Source: Stenotrophomonas sp. 169
GTDB taxonomy: Bacteria; Pseudomonadota; Gammaproteobacteria; Xanthomonadales; Xanthomonadaceae
DNA length: 64,000 nt
Assembly (NCBI RefSeq): GCF_014621775.1
Contig: NZ_CP061204.1
Span: 1,694,501 to 1,758,500, forward strand
Reading direction: 5' to 3'
Under the pieces are notes generated by a model. It had not been told where the DNA came from. It searched no databases and was given only the letters and a program-made list of their open reading frames with translations. Below are positions 55,825-64,000 of this stretch, piece by piece; position 1 is the stretch's first letter; each line of letters begins with the position of its first letter. Made by a program: the position numbers and the translations under genes.

Positions 55825-55913
55825 CCCAGTGGCGTGCGCGCTGAAGCGGGTCCATGACCCGCTTCGTGTCGCTGATCACCTAGAATGCCCGTCCTTTCAA
55901 AGCAGGTACGGGC

Positions 55914-56207
55914 ATGATCATTTACCGCGGCGCAGGGTTCTTCACCCTGCTCACTCCCATCGTGGCTGTGTTGCTGCTGATGTGGCTGCAACAGGATCCG
56001 ACCGTGGCCAAGGGCAACATGACGTTGCCGCAATTCCTGCTGGGCTGCGGCATCGGTGCGGCGATCAATACGCTGCTGGGCTTCGTGCTCAATCGTGGCG
56101 TGCGGGCAGACGGCGAGCCGGCGAAGCATCATTTCTTCTACCTGCCCATGCAGTGGCCTTCGTTGGCCATCGTGGTCGTCTGTGCGGTAGTTGCGGCCGT
56201 TCGCTGA
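55914..56207 (+). CDS. Small integral membrane protein (97 aa)
   Basis: ATG 55914 follows GGTACGGGC. Three hydrophobic helices are visible: GFFTLLTPIVAVLLLMWLQQ, FLLGCGIGAAINTLLGFVLN and LAIVVVCAVVAAVR. The central motif GxGxAINxxLGxxLNRG and the short HHFFYLPMQWPS loop resemble small xanthomonad proteins of unknown function. No family name is offered. A bidirectional terminator separates it from the efflux pump gene. Confidence 0.78.
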   Translation: MIIYRGAGFFTLLTPIVAVLLLMWLQQDPTVAKGNMTLPQFLLGCGIGAAINTLLGFVLNRGVRADGEPAKHHFFYLPMQWPSLAIVVVCAVVAAVR

Positions 56208-56221
56208 GTCAGCGTCCCCCG

Positions 56222-56262
56222 AAAATGAAAAAGGCCCCGGATCGCTCCGGGGCCTTTTCATT
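56222..56262. terminator. Bidirectional rho-independent terminator
   Basis: AAAAAGGCCCCGGA-TCGC-TCCGGGGCCTTTT (about 56229-56257), with A and T tracts on both sides, between the convergent membrane gene and the RND permease. Confidence 0.88.
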
Positions 56263-56276
56263 TCAACCGCAGCGGA

Positions 56277-59200
56277 TCAACGATCCGGGCGGTGCGGGCC
56301 ATTGGCCTCGCTCTGGCTCTGCAGGAACTCCTTGGACGGCTCGTCGATCTTGTCACCCAGCATGCGGCGGACCACGACGAAGAACACCGGAATCATCAGC
56401 AGGCCCAGGAACGTGGCGAACACCATGCCGCCGATCACGCCCGTACCAATGGCGTGACGCGAGTTGGCGCCGGCACCGGTGCTGATCGCCATCGGGATGA
56501 CGCCCATGATGAAGGCGAAGGAGGTCATCAGGATCGGGCGGAAGCGCAGGCGTGCCGCCTCGATGGTGGCATCGCGCAGCGTCTTGCCGGCCGCACGCTG
56601 TTCCACCGCGAACTCCACGATCAGGATCGCGTTCTTCGCCGCCAGGCCGATCACGGTGATCAGGCCGATCTTGAAGAACAGATCGTTGGGCAGGCCACGC
56701 GCCATCGAGAACACCAGCGCACCCAACACGCCCAGCGGCACCACCAGCAGCACCGCCACCGGGATGGACCAGCTTTCATACAGGGCGGCCAGGCACAGGA
56801 ACACCACCACGATGGACAACACCATCAGCAGCGTGGCAGCGTTGCCGGCGAGGATTTCCTGGTAGGACATGCCGGACCAGTCGAAGCCGAAGCCCGGCGG
56901 CAGCTCATCGCGGACGATCTCTTCCATGGCGGTCATGGCTTCGCCGGAGCTGCGCCCCGGAGCCTGCGAGCCGACGATGTTGAACGCCGAGTAGCCGTTG
57001 TAGCGGCTGAGCGAGGGCGGAGCGGACACCCACTCCGAGCGCACCACGGTGTTCAGCGGGATCATTGCGTTGGTGCCATCGGCATTCTGGGTCAGCGACG
57101 AAGGACTGTAGAAGCTCTTCAGCGATTCCTCACCGGTGCGGAACGGCGCGTCGGCCTGCATGGTCACGCGCTTGATGCGGCCTTCGCTGAAGAAGTCGTT
57201 GACATACACCGGGGCCAGCATCAGCTGGATGGTGCTGTAGACATCAGTCACCGACATGCCCATCGCCTGCGCCTGCACACGGTCGACATGCAGGGCCAGC
57301 TGCGGGGCGTTTTCCAGTCCGTTGGGACGCACGCCGGTCAGCAGGTCGCTCTTCTGCGCCGCCGCACCCAGCAGGGTGTTGCGCGCGCTGGTCAGCTGGT
57401 CGAAGCCCGCACCGGCACGATCCTGCAGCCACATGTCAAAGCCGCCGAACTGGCCCAGTCCCTGCACGGTAGGCAGGTTGACCACGAAGATCTGCGCTTC
57501 CTTGATGCCGTAGAACGCGCCGTTCATGTTCTTGATCAGCTCGGGCACGGTGACGTCGCGGTCGGCCCAAGGCTTGAGGCGGATGAAGCCCATGCCCACG
57601 TTCTCGCCGGAACCGACGAAGCTGAAGCCGGCAATCTGCAGCAGGCCTTCGAAGCCTTCCTGCTTTTCCAGGATGCCGCGCATCTGCGTGAATACTTCGT
57701 TGGTCTGGCTCTTGCTCGACCCCGGCGGCAGCTGCACGATCGCCAGCGCGTAGCCCTGGTCTTCTTCGGGCAGGAAGCTTCCCGGGATGCGGGTGAACAT
57801 GAAGGCACACAGCGCACCCAGCACCACGAACAGGATCATCCAGCGCGGCGCATGCTTCACCGCCGAGGTGATGTGGCCCACGTAGGTGCCACTGATCTTG
57901 TCGTAGTACTTGTTGAACGTGCGGTAGACGATGTTCGGGTGGTCGTTGTGCGTCGGCTTCAGGAACGTGGCACACAGTGCGGGGGTGAAGCCCAGCGCCA
58001 GGAACGCGGAGAACCCCATCGAGATGGCGATGGTCAGTGCGAACTGCTTGTAGATCTCACCGGCCGCACCGCCCTGCAGGGCGGAGGGAATGAACACCGC
58101 CGCCAGCACGACGGTGATCGCCACCACCGCGCCGGTGATCTGGGTCATCGCCTTCTGCGTTGCCTGCTTGGGCGGCAGTTTTTCCTCGGTCATGATGCGT
58201 TCGACGTTCTCGATCACCACGATCGCATCATCGACCACGATGCCGATCGCCAGCACCAGCGCGAACAGGGTCAGCTGGTTGATCGTGAAGCCGATCATCC
58301 ACATGCCCAGGAACGTACCCAGCAGCGCGACCGGAATCACCAGCGTGGGGATCAGCGTGGCGCGGAGGTTCTGCAGGAAGATCAACATCACCAGGAACAC
58401 CAGCACCATGGCCTCGATCAGGGTCTTGATGACTTCCTCGATCGAGATCTTGACGAAGGTGGTGCTGTCATACGGCGAGAACCAACTGACGCCTGCCGGG
58501 AAGCTGGGCTGCAGCTCTTCCATTTTCGCGCGCACCGCGTCGGCCACGTTCAGCGCGTTCGCGCCGGGCAGCAGCTGGATCGCGAAGGCGCCGGTGGGCT
58601 TGCCGTTGTACTGGGTATCAAAGCCGTAGTTGCCGGCACCGAAACCAATGCGGGCAATGTCCTTGAGCAGCACGCGCGAGCCATCCGGATTGGCGCGCAG
58701 GATGATGTTCTCGAACTCTTCCGGGGTGCTGAAACGGCCTTCGGCCGATACCGTGGCGGTGAAGTGCTGGCCGGCGGGCGCCGGATCCGAGCCCAGTGAA
58801 CCCGCTGCGAACTGTACGTTCTGCTCGCGCACGGCCGCCAGCACCTGGCTGGCCGACAGACCGTAACCCTGCATGCGTTCGGGGTTGAGCCAGATGTTCA
58901 TGGCGTACTCGCCGCCGAACTGCTGGGTGCTGCCGACGCCGGGGATACGCGAAATCTGCTCGAGCACGCGCGAGGCCACGATGTCGTTGAGCGCATCGCG
59001 GCTGACGCTTCCCGAATCCGAGCGCAGTGCCACCACCATCAGGAAGCCGGCGTTGGCCTTGGCCACCACCACACCCTGCTGGGTCACTTCGGTGGGCAGG
59101 CGCGGCGTGGCCAGCGACACCTTGTTCTGCACCTGTACCTGGGCGATATCGGGATCGGTGCCGGTCTCAAAGGTGACCGTGATCGTGGCCCGGCCATTGG

Positions 59201-59450
59201 ACGACGACGAGGAGCTGAAGTACAGCAGATGATCGATACCGGTCATCTGCTGCTCGATCACCTGGGTGACCGACTTTTCCGTGGTGTCCGCACTGGCACC
59301 GGGGTAGGTAGCCGACACGGTGACCTGCGGCGGGGCAATGGTGGGGTAGGACTCCACACCCAGGTTGAGGATCGCGATCACGCCGCTGAGCGAGATAAGG
59401 ATCGCTACCACCCAGGCAAAGACCGGATGTTCGATGAAAAATTTAGGCAT
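56277..59450 (-). CDS. RND multidrug efflux permease (HAE-1 family, SmeH-like)
   Basis: A 1057-residue inner-membrane pump. The N-terminus MPKFFIEHPVFAWVVAILIS is the standard first helix. The proton relay pair Asp-Asp is in GIVVDDAIVVIENVERIM near residue 407, and a second Asp/Lys network lies in GLITVIGLAAKNAILIVEF. Duplicated halves with two large periplasmic loops are evident; the substrate loop has the run FSSSSSSNGRATITV. Its adaptor gene lies 15 nt upstream, but there is no outer-membrane channel gene, so a shared TolC-like channel must serve. Stenotrophomonas SmeGH fits this layout from memory; assignment needs sequence comparison. Confidence 0.93.
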   Translation of the reverse strand: MPKFFIEHPVFAWVVAILISLSGVIAILNLGVESYPTIAPPQVTVSATYPGASADTTEKSVTQVIEQQMTGIDHLLYFSSSSSSNGRATITVTFETGTDPDIAQVQVQNKVSLATPRLPTEVTQQGVVVAKANAGFLMVVALRSDSGSVSRDALNDIVASRVLEQISRIPGVGSTQQFGGEYAMNIWLNPERMQGYGLSASQVLAAVREQNVQFAAGSLGSDPAPAGQHFTATVSAEGRFSTPEEFENIILRANPDGSRVLLKDIARIGFGAGNYGFDTQYNGKPTGAFAIQLLPGANALNVADAVRAKMEELQPSFPAGVSWFSPYDSTTFVKISIEEVIKTLIEAMVLVFLVMLIFLQNLRATLIPTLVIPVALLGTFLGMWMIGFTINQLTLFALVLAIGIVVDDAIVVIENVERIMTEEKLPPKQATQKAMTQITGAVVAITVVLAAVFIPSALQGGAAGEIYKQFALTIAISMGFSAFLALGFTPALCATFLKPTHNDHPNIVYRTFNKYYDKISGTYVGHITSAVKHAPRWMILFVVLGALCAFMFTRIPGSFLPEEDQGYALAIVQLPPGSSKSQTNEVFTQMRGILEKQEGFEGLLQIAGFSFVGSGENVGMGFIRLKPWADRDVTVPELIKNMNGAFYGIKEAQIFVVNLPTVQGLGQFGGFDMWLQDRAGAGFDQLTSARNTLLGAAAQKSDLLTGVRPNGLENAPQLALHVDRVQAQAMGMSVTDVYSTIQLMLAPVYVNDFFSEGRIKRVTMQADAPFRTGEESLKSFYSPSSLTQNADGTNAMIPLNTVVRSEWVSAPPSLSRYNGYSAFNIVGSQAPGRSSGEAMTAMEEIVRDELPPGFGFDWSGMSYQEILAGNAATLLMVLSIVVVFLCLAALYESWSIPVAVLLVVPLGVLGALVFSMARGLPNDLFFKIGLITVIGLAAKNAILIVEFAVEQRAAGKTLRDATIEAARLRFRPILMTSFAFIMGVIPMAISTGAGANSRHAIGTGVIGGMVFATFLGLLMIPVFFVVVRRMLGDKIDEPSKEFLQSQSEANGPHRPDR

Positions 59451-59465
59451 GACGGATGATTCCCG

Positions 59466-60752
59466 TTACTGCTTGGTCGAATCGGATGCCGGCGCCGCCT
59501 GGTCGGCGGGTGCCGGAGCCTGCGGTGCCTGCGGTGCGGCGTCAGGTGCTGCGGCAGCATCGCCCTGCGCGGCGGGTGCGCCGCCGGTCGGCTTGCCGCC
59601 CGCTGCGCCGCCCTGGGCGGCCGCCTGCTCGGGGGTCCACGGCTTGGCCGTGGCCGGTGCGCCTTCCTTGACCTTCTGGGTACCGGCCACCACGACCTTG
59701 TCGCCCGGCTCCAGGCCGGCGGTGACCAGCCAGTTGCCGCCCTGCGCACCTTCGGTCTTGACGTTGCGGCGGACGACCTTGCCATCGGCACCGACCACCA
59801 TCAGGTAGCCGCCGGTGGCGTCGCGCAGCAGCGCCGGCTGCGGCACCAGGTACGCGTTGTTGCGCTCGCCCAGGGTGGCCTGGAAGCTGACGAAGGCGCC
59901 GGGCAGCAGAATGCGCTGCGGATTGGGCAGCACCGCACGCAGCGACACGGCGCCGGTGGCCGGGTCGACGGTGGTGGACGAGAAGTCCAGCGTGCCGTTT
60001 TCACCGTAGGTGGTGCCATCGGACAGCTTGACCTGCACGGTGGCCTTGCCATCGCCGCTCAGCGCGAGCGCGCCCTTGGCCTGCGCGGCACGCAGCTGCG
60101 ACAGCTCGTCCACGCTCAGCGAGAAGTTCACGTACAGCGGATCAAGCTGGTCCACGGTGGTCAGCAGGGTCACATCACCCTGGCCGACCAGCGCGCCCTC
60201 GGTCACCTGCTGCTTGCCGGCCACGCCGCTGATGGGCGCCTTGACTTCGGCATAGCCCAGGCTGATCCGCGAGCTGCTCACAGCGGCTTCGGACTGCTTC
60301 ACCGCCGCCTGCGCGGTGCGCTCGGCCGACTCGGCGTTGTCCAGGTCTGCCTTGGACACATACTTCTGCGGGGCCAGCGAGCGCGCGCGATCAGCGGCCA
60401 CCTTGGCATTGGCGTACGTGGCACGGGCCGAGGCCAGCTGGGCTTCGGTGGCATTGAGCTCGGCGCGCAGCGGTGCCGGGTCGATCAGGAACAGCGTCTG
60501 GCCCTGCTTGACCTCGCTGCCTTCCTGGTAAACGCGCTTGAGCAGCACGCCCGGGACGCGGGCACGCACATCCGAGCTGCGGTACGGCGACAGGCGGCCG
60601 ACCAGCTCGCGCTGCAGCGGCAGGGTCTGCGGCTTGGCATCGATCACGCCCACTTCCGGCGGCGGCGGTGCTTGCTGCTCTTCTTTCTTGCAGGCAGCCA
60701 GCGCAACGGCGACAGCGCACGTCAAAGCGAGGGTGCGGAGTGGGGCGATCAT
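59466..60752 (-). CDS. RND efflux periplasmic adaptor (membrane fusion lipoprotein, SmeG-like)
   Basis: A 428-residue adaptor. LALTCAVAVALAACKKEE is a lipoprotein signal with lipidated Cys near residue 20. The biotinyl-lipoyl and hairpin regions follow (SDVRARVPGVLLKRVYQEGSEV, coiled coil around LNATEAQLASARATYANAK, AEVKAPISGVAGKQQV). The beta-barrel part includes TVDQLDPLYVNFSLS and the family mark ILLPGAFVSFQATLG. Residues about 365-428 form an Ala/Pro/Gln-rich tail, longer than in most homologues. The gene starts one base into the stop of the TetR gene (TGATG), so it is coupled to the regulator. Confidence 0.93.
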   Translation of the reverse strand: MIAPLRTLALTCAVAVALAACKKEEQQAPPPPEVGVIDAKPQTLPLQRELVGRLSPYRSSDVRARVPGVLLKRVYQEGSEVKQGQTLFLIDPAPLRAELNATEAQLASARATYANAKVAADRARSLAPQKYVSKADLDNAESAERTAQAAVKQSEAAVSSSRISLGYAEVKAPISGVAGKQQVTEGALVGQGDVTLLTTVDQLDPLYVNFSLSVDELSQLRAAQAKGALALSGDGKATVQVKLSDGTTYGENGTLDFSSTTVDPATGAVSLRAVLPNPQRILLPGAFVSFQATLGERNNAYLVPQPALLRDATGGYLMVVGADGKVVRRNVKTEGAQGGNWLVTAGLEPGDKVVVAGTQKVKEGAPATAKPWTPEQAAAQGGAAGGKPTGGAPAAQGDAAAAPDAAPQAPQAPAPADQAAPASDSTKQ

Positions 60753-61408
60753 CAGGAGAAACTCCGGTGTTGGTTTGAAGACGGTTGGGTCGATGCGCCG
60801 GGCGCGAACGCGCGCAGGAAGCTGTCGACAGAGAATTCTGCCCAGCGCCGACGCGCCAGGGCGTCGTCGCGGTGGGTAATGAAGAAGCGTTGCCGGTCGA
60901 AATCCTGCCCGCCGATCATGCTGATCAGCAGCTCGGCCATGAAGTGCGGGTCGTCATGCCTCAGGTGGCCACGCGCAATGGCGTCAGCTATCCATTCAGC
61001 AAGGTGAAGCGTCAGCGTGCCGGTGCCGTCACGGTAGAGGTTGCGCGCCTCATCAGGGAACTGTGCGGCATCGGCCGCGATCAGCCGGCAGGCCTGCGCC
61101 ACGTGCGGCTGGTTGAAATGGTCCAGATAGTCGGTGGCGAACTGCAGCAGGCTGCCGTGCAGATCGTCGCCGCGCAGGCTGCGCAGGCCGGCGGTGGCAC
61201 GGCAGACGTGGCGTTCCACCACCCGGCGCATCAGCTCCTGCTTGCTGCCATAGCGCGAATACAGGGTCTGCTTGGAGCAGCCGGCATGCTGGGCGACCGC
61301 CTCCATGCTCATCTGCATCCCGTGTCGCGCCAACAGTTCGCGCACCGCGTCAAACACACGCAGGTCGCGCGCGTCCGTGTCGGAAGCGGGGAGGGAAGAG
61401 GGGTTCAC
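60752..61408 (-). CDS. TetR family repressor of the RND efflux operon
   Basis: A 218-residue regulator from GTG 61408; the frame is open further upstream but the added sequence is not conserved-looking. The N-terminal HTH is LRVFDAVRELLARHGMQMSM, EAVAQHAGCSKQTLYSRYGSK (residues about 15-60). The ligand-binding domain follows, with a C-terminal helix ARRRWAEFSVDSFLRAFAPG as in AefR/SmeT-like proteins. It lies first in the operon with the adaptor and permease, so it controls its own pump. A 16-bp palindrome overlaps the -10 region of its promoter. Confidence 0.93.
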   Translation of the reverse strand: MNPSSLPASDTDARDLRVFDAVRELLARHGMQMSMEAVAQHAGCSKQTLYSRYGSKQELMRRVVERHVCRATAGLRSLRGDDLHGSLLQFATDYLDHFNQPHVAQACRLIAADAAQFPDEARNLYRDGTGTLTLHLAEWIADAIARGHLRHDDPHFMAELLISMIGGQDFDRQRFFITHRDDALARRRWAEFSVDSFLRAFAPGASTQPSSNQHRSFS

Positions 61409-61412
61409 GGAG

Positions 61413-61428
61413 TGGACTATACCGTCCA
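61413..61428. promoter_or_regulatory. TetR operator overlapping the efflux operon -10 box
   Basis: TGGACTATACCGTCCA: arms TGGAC/GTCCA are perfectly symmetric. On the minus strand the centre contains TATAGT, a -10 box with a TTCCAC -35 box 17 nt upstream (about 61451-61446). Confidence 0.7.
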
Positions 61429-61669
61429 GTTCAGAATTGTGGAATCGTTTTGCAGCCAAACGCCGCCTTGCTGTCACACGCTTTGCCGATCCTGTCGGCA
61501 GCGCTTGCCGATCGCGACAGCCGTACGTCGGCGCATGGGGGCGGGTGTCGGCAATCGCATGTAAACCGCACCCAACCCGCAGATTCATATTCCGTCCTGC
61601 AGCAAGGCCTTTTCGTGCAACAGGGCTACACTTTCATTTTCCCAACTGGGCAACACGACTCGCTCTGCC

Positions 61670-64000
61670 ATGAAATCGCAAAAGTCTGCAGTCAAAACCG
61701 TGAAAACCAAGCCCGCTACGGCGGAAACCCAGCTTGTCCCGGCAACTGGTTTCTCGCTGGAACCGGTGTACACGGCCTTGCGCAAGCGATACCCCGCGGC
61801 GGGGCAGGCCGAGGCCGTGGCTTTCGCCGCCGATTTCTACAAGCGTATGGAGGCGGACGAGTTCCCGCATCACAGCGCTGAAGAATGGGCTGCGCTGGCC
61901 GCCGATACGCTGGAGTTCGCCCGCAACCGCAAGGTCGGCAAGGCCAATGTGCGCGTGTTCAATCCGACGGCCAAGGCCAACGGGTGGGAATCGCCGCATA
62001 CGGTGCTGCAGATCGTCAATGACGACATGCCGTTCCTGGTCGACACCGTGACCATGGCGCTGGCCGAACAGGGCATCGGCGTGCACGTGCTGGGTCACCC
62101 GGTGATCCGCTTCGGGCGCGACAAGGCCGGCAAGCTGTCCACGGTCGGGGAGGGTGACGTCGAGTCGGTGATGTTGCTGGAGATGGACCGTCAGTCGCCC
62201 GAGGCGATGGCCGACATCGAGCAGAGCATCGGCAAGTCGCTGGAAGAAGTGCGCTCGATCGTGCGCGATTGGCAGCCGATGCGTGACAAGGCGCTGGCCG
62301 TGGCCGAAGACCTGGGCAGCCGCCAGCTGCCGGTCGACGATGCCTCGCGTCGCGAGGCGCAGGAGTTCCTGCGCTGGGCGGCCGACAACCACTTCACGTT
62401 CTTCGGCTACCGCGAGTACCGCGTGCAGAAGGAAGGCAAGGAAGACGTGCTGGCGCCGCTCAACGATACCGGCCTGGGCCTGATGCGCGGCCGTGACAAG
62501 TCTGCCGCACGTCCGGTCAAGACGCTGGCCGCCCAAGGTCTGAACACCACCACCGGACTGAAGGATGCGTTGATCCTGACCAAGACCAATGCCCGCTCGC
62601 GCGTGCATCGTGCCGGTTACATGGATTACATCGGCGTGCTGGAGTTCGACGCCAAGGGCCGCATCATCGGCGAGCAGCGCTTCCTGGGCCTGTTCACCTC
62701 CAGTGCCTACAACCGCCGTCCGTGGGAAATTCCGCTCGTGCGCCAGCGCTACGAGCACGTGATGGAGCGTTCGGGTCTGTCGTTGTCCAGCCATAGCGGC
62801 AAGGCACTGCGCCACATCCTGGAAACCCTGCCGCGCGAAGAGCTGTTCCAGTCCAGCGAAGACGAACTGTTCCGCACCGCCATGGGCGTGCTGGGCCTGC
62901 AGGAGCGCGTGCGCAGCCGCCTGTTCCTGCGCCGTGACAAGTATTCCCGCTTCATCTCCGCGCTGGCGTTCCTGCCGCGCGAACGTTTCAACACCGATGT
63001 GCGCCTGCGGATCGAAGCCATGCTGCGCGACGCCCTGCAGGGTGAGCACGTGGACAGTTCGGTGGTGCTCGGCGATTCGCCGCTGGCCCAGGTGCACCTG
63101 ATCGTGCGGCCGAAGGCCGGCCCGGTGGTCGACGTGGACACCAACGCGCTGGAACAGAACCTGGCCCACCTGCTGCGCAACTGGCAGGACGACCTGCGCG
63201 AAGCGCTGGTCACCCGTCACGGTGAGACCGAAGGCCTGCGTATCGCGGCCCGCATCGGCAAGGCATTGCCGGCCGGTTACATCGAAGACAACAGCACCGC
63301 CGTGGCCGCCAGCGATGTCAGCCAGCTTGACGCGCTGACCGGTCCGGACGATCTGCGCCTGAGCCTGCAGACGGTACCGCGCGAGAGCGGTGACGGCCTG
63401 CGCCTGAAGCTGTACCGCCAGCTGGACGACATCCCGTTGTCCGATGCGCTGCCGATGATGGAAAACATGGGCCTGCGGGTCATCTCCGAGCGCCCGTACC
63501 GGCTCTCCGTGGACGACGCGCCGGTGTACGTGCAGGACTTCGAAGTGGAGTCGGTGGCCGGTGCCATCGATGCCGCCAGTGTCGACGAAGCCTTCGGCCA
63601 GACCTTTGCCCGCGTGTGGCACGGTGACGCCGAGAACGACGGCTTCAACCGCCTGGTACTGGCCGCCGGCCTGCATTGGCGCCAGGTCGCCATGCTGCGC
63701 GGTTACTGCAAGTACCTGCTGCAGACCGGCGTGCCGTTCTCGCAGGCCTACGTGGAAGGCACGTTCACCCGCTATCCGCTGCTGGCACGCCTGTTGGTGG
63801 AACTGTTCGAAGCGCGCTTCGATCCGGCGACCGGCAACGAGAGCAAGGACGACATCGCGGCCGGCCAGGCCACGCTGAAGGCGCATCTGGATGTGCTGGC
63901 TGCCGGTGACGACGCCACGCTGAAGGTGCTCAAGGGCGTGGTCGACGCTCGCAAGGGCGACCGCAACTCTCAGATGCAGGCCGCGCGCGATGCGCTGCTG
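61670..64000 (+). CDS. NAD-specific glutamate dehydrogenase, large (about 180-kDa) type, partial
   Basis: The first 777 codons of a gene that runs off the right edge. Members of this family (GdhB of Pseudomonas, Streptomyces) have about 1600-1650 residues and are allosteric. The visible part is the N-terminal regulatory segment: LVPATGFSLEPVYTALRKRY start, DDMPFLVDTVTMALAEQGIG (ACT-like), FLRWAADNHFTFFGYREYRV, and LPREERFNTDVRLRIEAML-like LPRERFNTDVRLRIEAMLRD. The catalytic domain lies outside the window. ATG 61670 is the first start after the divergent TetR promoter region. The enzyme feeds glutamate carbon into the TCA cycle whose 2-oxoglutarate dehydrogenase is encoded at 27-32.6 kb. Confidence 0.93.
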   Translation, partial: MKSQKSAVKTVKTKPATAETQLVPATGFSLEPVYTALRKRYPAAGQAEAVAFAADFYKRMEADEFPHHSAEEWAALAADTLEFARNRKVGKANVRVFNPTAKANGWESPHTVLQIVNDDMPFLVDTVTMALAEQGIGVHVLGHPVIRFGRDKAGKLSTVGEGDVESVMLLEMDRQSPEAMADIEQSIGKSLEEVRSIVRDWQPMRDKALAVAEDLGSRQLPVDDASRREAQEFLRWAADNHFTFFGYREYRVQKEGKEDVLAPLNDTGLGLMRGRDKSAARPVKTLAAQGLNTTTGLKDALILTKTNARSRVHRAGYMDYIGVLEFDAKGRIIGEQRFLGLFTSSAYNRRPWEIPLVRQRYEHVMERSGLSLSSHSGKALRHILETLPREELFQSSEDELFRTAMGVLGLQERVRSRLFLRRDKYSRFISALAFLPRERFNTDVRLRIEAMLRDALQGEHVDSSVVLGDSPLAQVHLIVRPKAGPVVDVDTNALEQNLAHLLRNWQDDLREALVTRHGETEGLRIAARIGKALPAGYIEDNSTAVAASDVSQLDALTGPDDLRLSLQTVPRESGDGLRLKLYRQLDDIPLSDALPMMENMGLRVISERPYRLSVDDAPVYVQDFEVESVAGAIDAASVDEAFGQTFARVWHGDAENDGFNRLVLAAGLHWRQVAMLRGYCKYLLQTGVPFSQAYVEGTFTRYPLLARLLVELFEARFDPATGNESKDDIAAGQATLKAHLDVLAAGDDATLKVLKGVVDARKGDRNSQMQAARDALL

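Noticed and set aside
61634..63886. 750-residue open frame on the minus strand opposite the glutamate dehydrogenase gene
   Set aside because: Its composition is rich in His, Gln and Arg, as expected for the complement of a high-GC gene; no motif is seen, and the plus-strand frame has clear family sequence.

Overview
The window is high-GC chromosomal DNA from a gammaproteobacterium of the family Xanthomonadaceae, most likely Stenotrophomonas. The protein set fits (an NAD-specific glutamate dehydrogenase of the very large type, a two-piece MetH, an ECF41 sigma factor with its CMD partner, a YtrA-type ABC operon). The most telling feature is the many short palindromes that begin with GTAG and end with CTAC, which match the SMAG/REP elements described in Stenotrophomonas. 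No rRNA or tRNA gene, CRISPR array, prophage or plasmid function was seen. Most of the window is core genome.

Layout. 1-8.7 kb: a truncated secreted EEP-family enzyme, a POT peptide transporter, a rhomboid protease, a small GNAT enzyme, a DUF3298-like lipoprotein, cyclopropane fatty acid synthase, the M3 peptidase Dcp and a glutathione peroxidase. 8.8-13.1 kb: ferredoxin-NADP reductase behind a Fur-box-like palindrome, an ABC exporter, and an ECF41 sigma factor with its carboxymuconolactone-decarboxylase-like partner. 13.2-21.3 kb: class I fumarase, ArsC coupled to outer-membrane phospholipase A, a DUF456 membrane protein, a cold-shock protein, two glycine-zipper proteins, TcdA and TatD. 21.4-26.9 kb: a GST, an asparagine synthetase, an FMN reductase and the replicative helicase DnaB. 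27.0-32.6 kb: sucA-sucB-lpd, the complete 2-oxoglutarate dehydrogenase complex. 32.8-38.8 kb: a GNAT fusion protein, a JmjC-type oxygenase, PurB and class II fumarase. 38.9-43.5 kb: a seven-gene operon led by a YtrA-type GntR regulator. 43.8-48.0 kb: a second glutathione peroxidase, an FKBP isomerase, SlyX, a DUF2058 protein and an amidohydrolase. 48.2-53.0 kb: an ArsR-methyltransferase fusion and split methionine synthase. 53.0-54.6 kb: ten GTAG palindrome dimers surrounding a RAYT transposase. 54.7-64 kb: an acyl-CoA dehydrogenase, a TetR/MFP/RND efflux operon and the start of NAD-glutamate dehydrogenase.

The strongest regulatory signals read directly from the sequence are these. Two copies of TGTCACA-N16-CGTC lie in front of the ECF41 gene and its partner. 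A 24-bp GGTG-N16-CACC palindrome overlaps the -10 box of the YtrA-type operon. A 32-bp palindrome abuts the start of the ArsR-methyltransferase gene. A 16-bp palindrome overlaps the -10 box of the TetR-efflux operon. A 19-bp Fur-like palindrome lies upstream of fpr.

The best candidates for less-described biology are the YtrA-type operon, with its GSGD-repeat beta protein and two lipoproteins, the RAYT island with its uniform two-hairpin units, and the large inverted-repeat structures between the JmjC oxygenase and purB. Function calls rest on motif and family recognition by eye; no database search was run.
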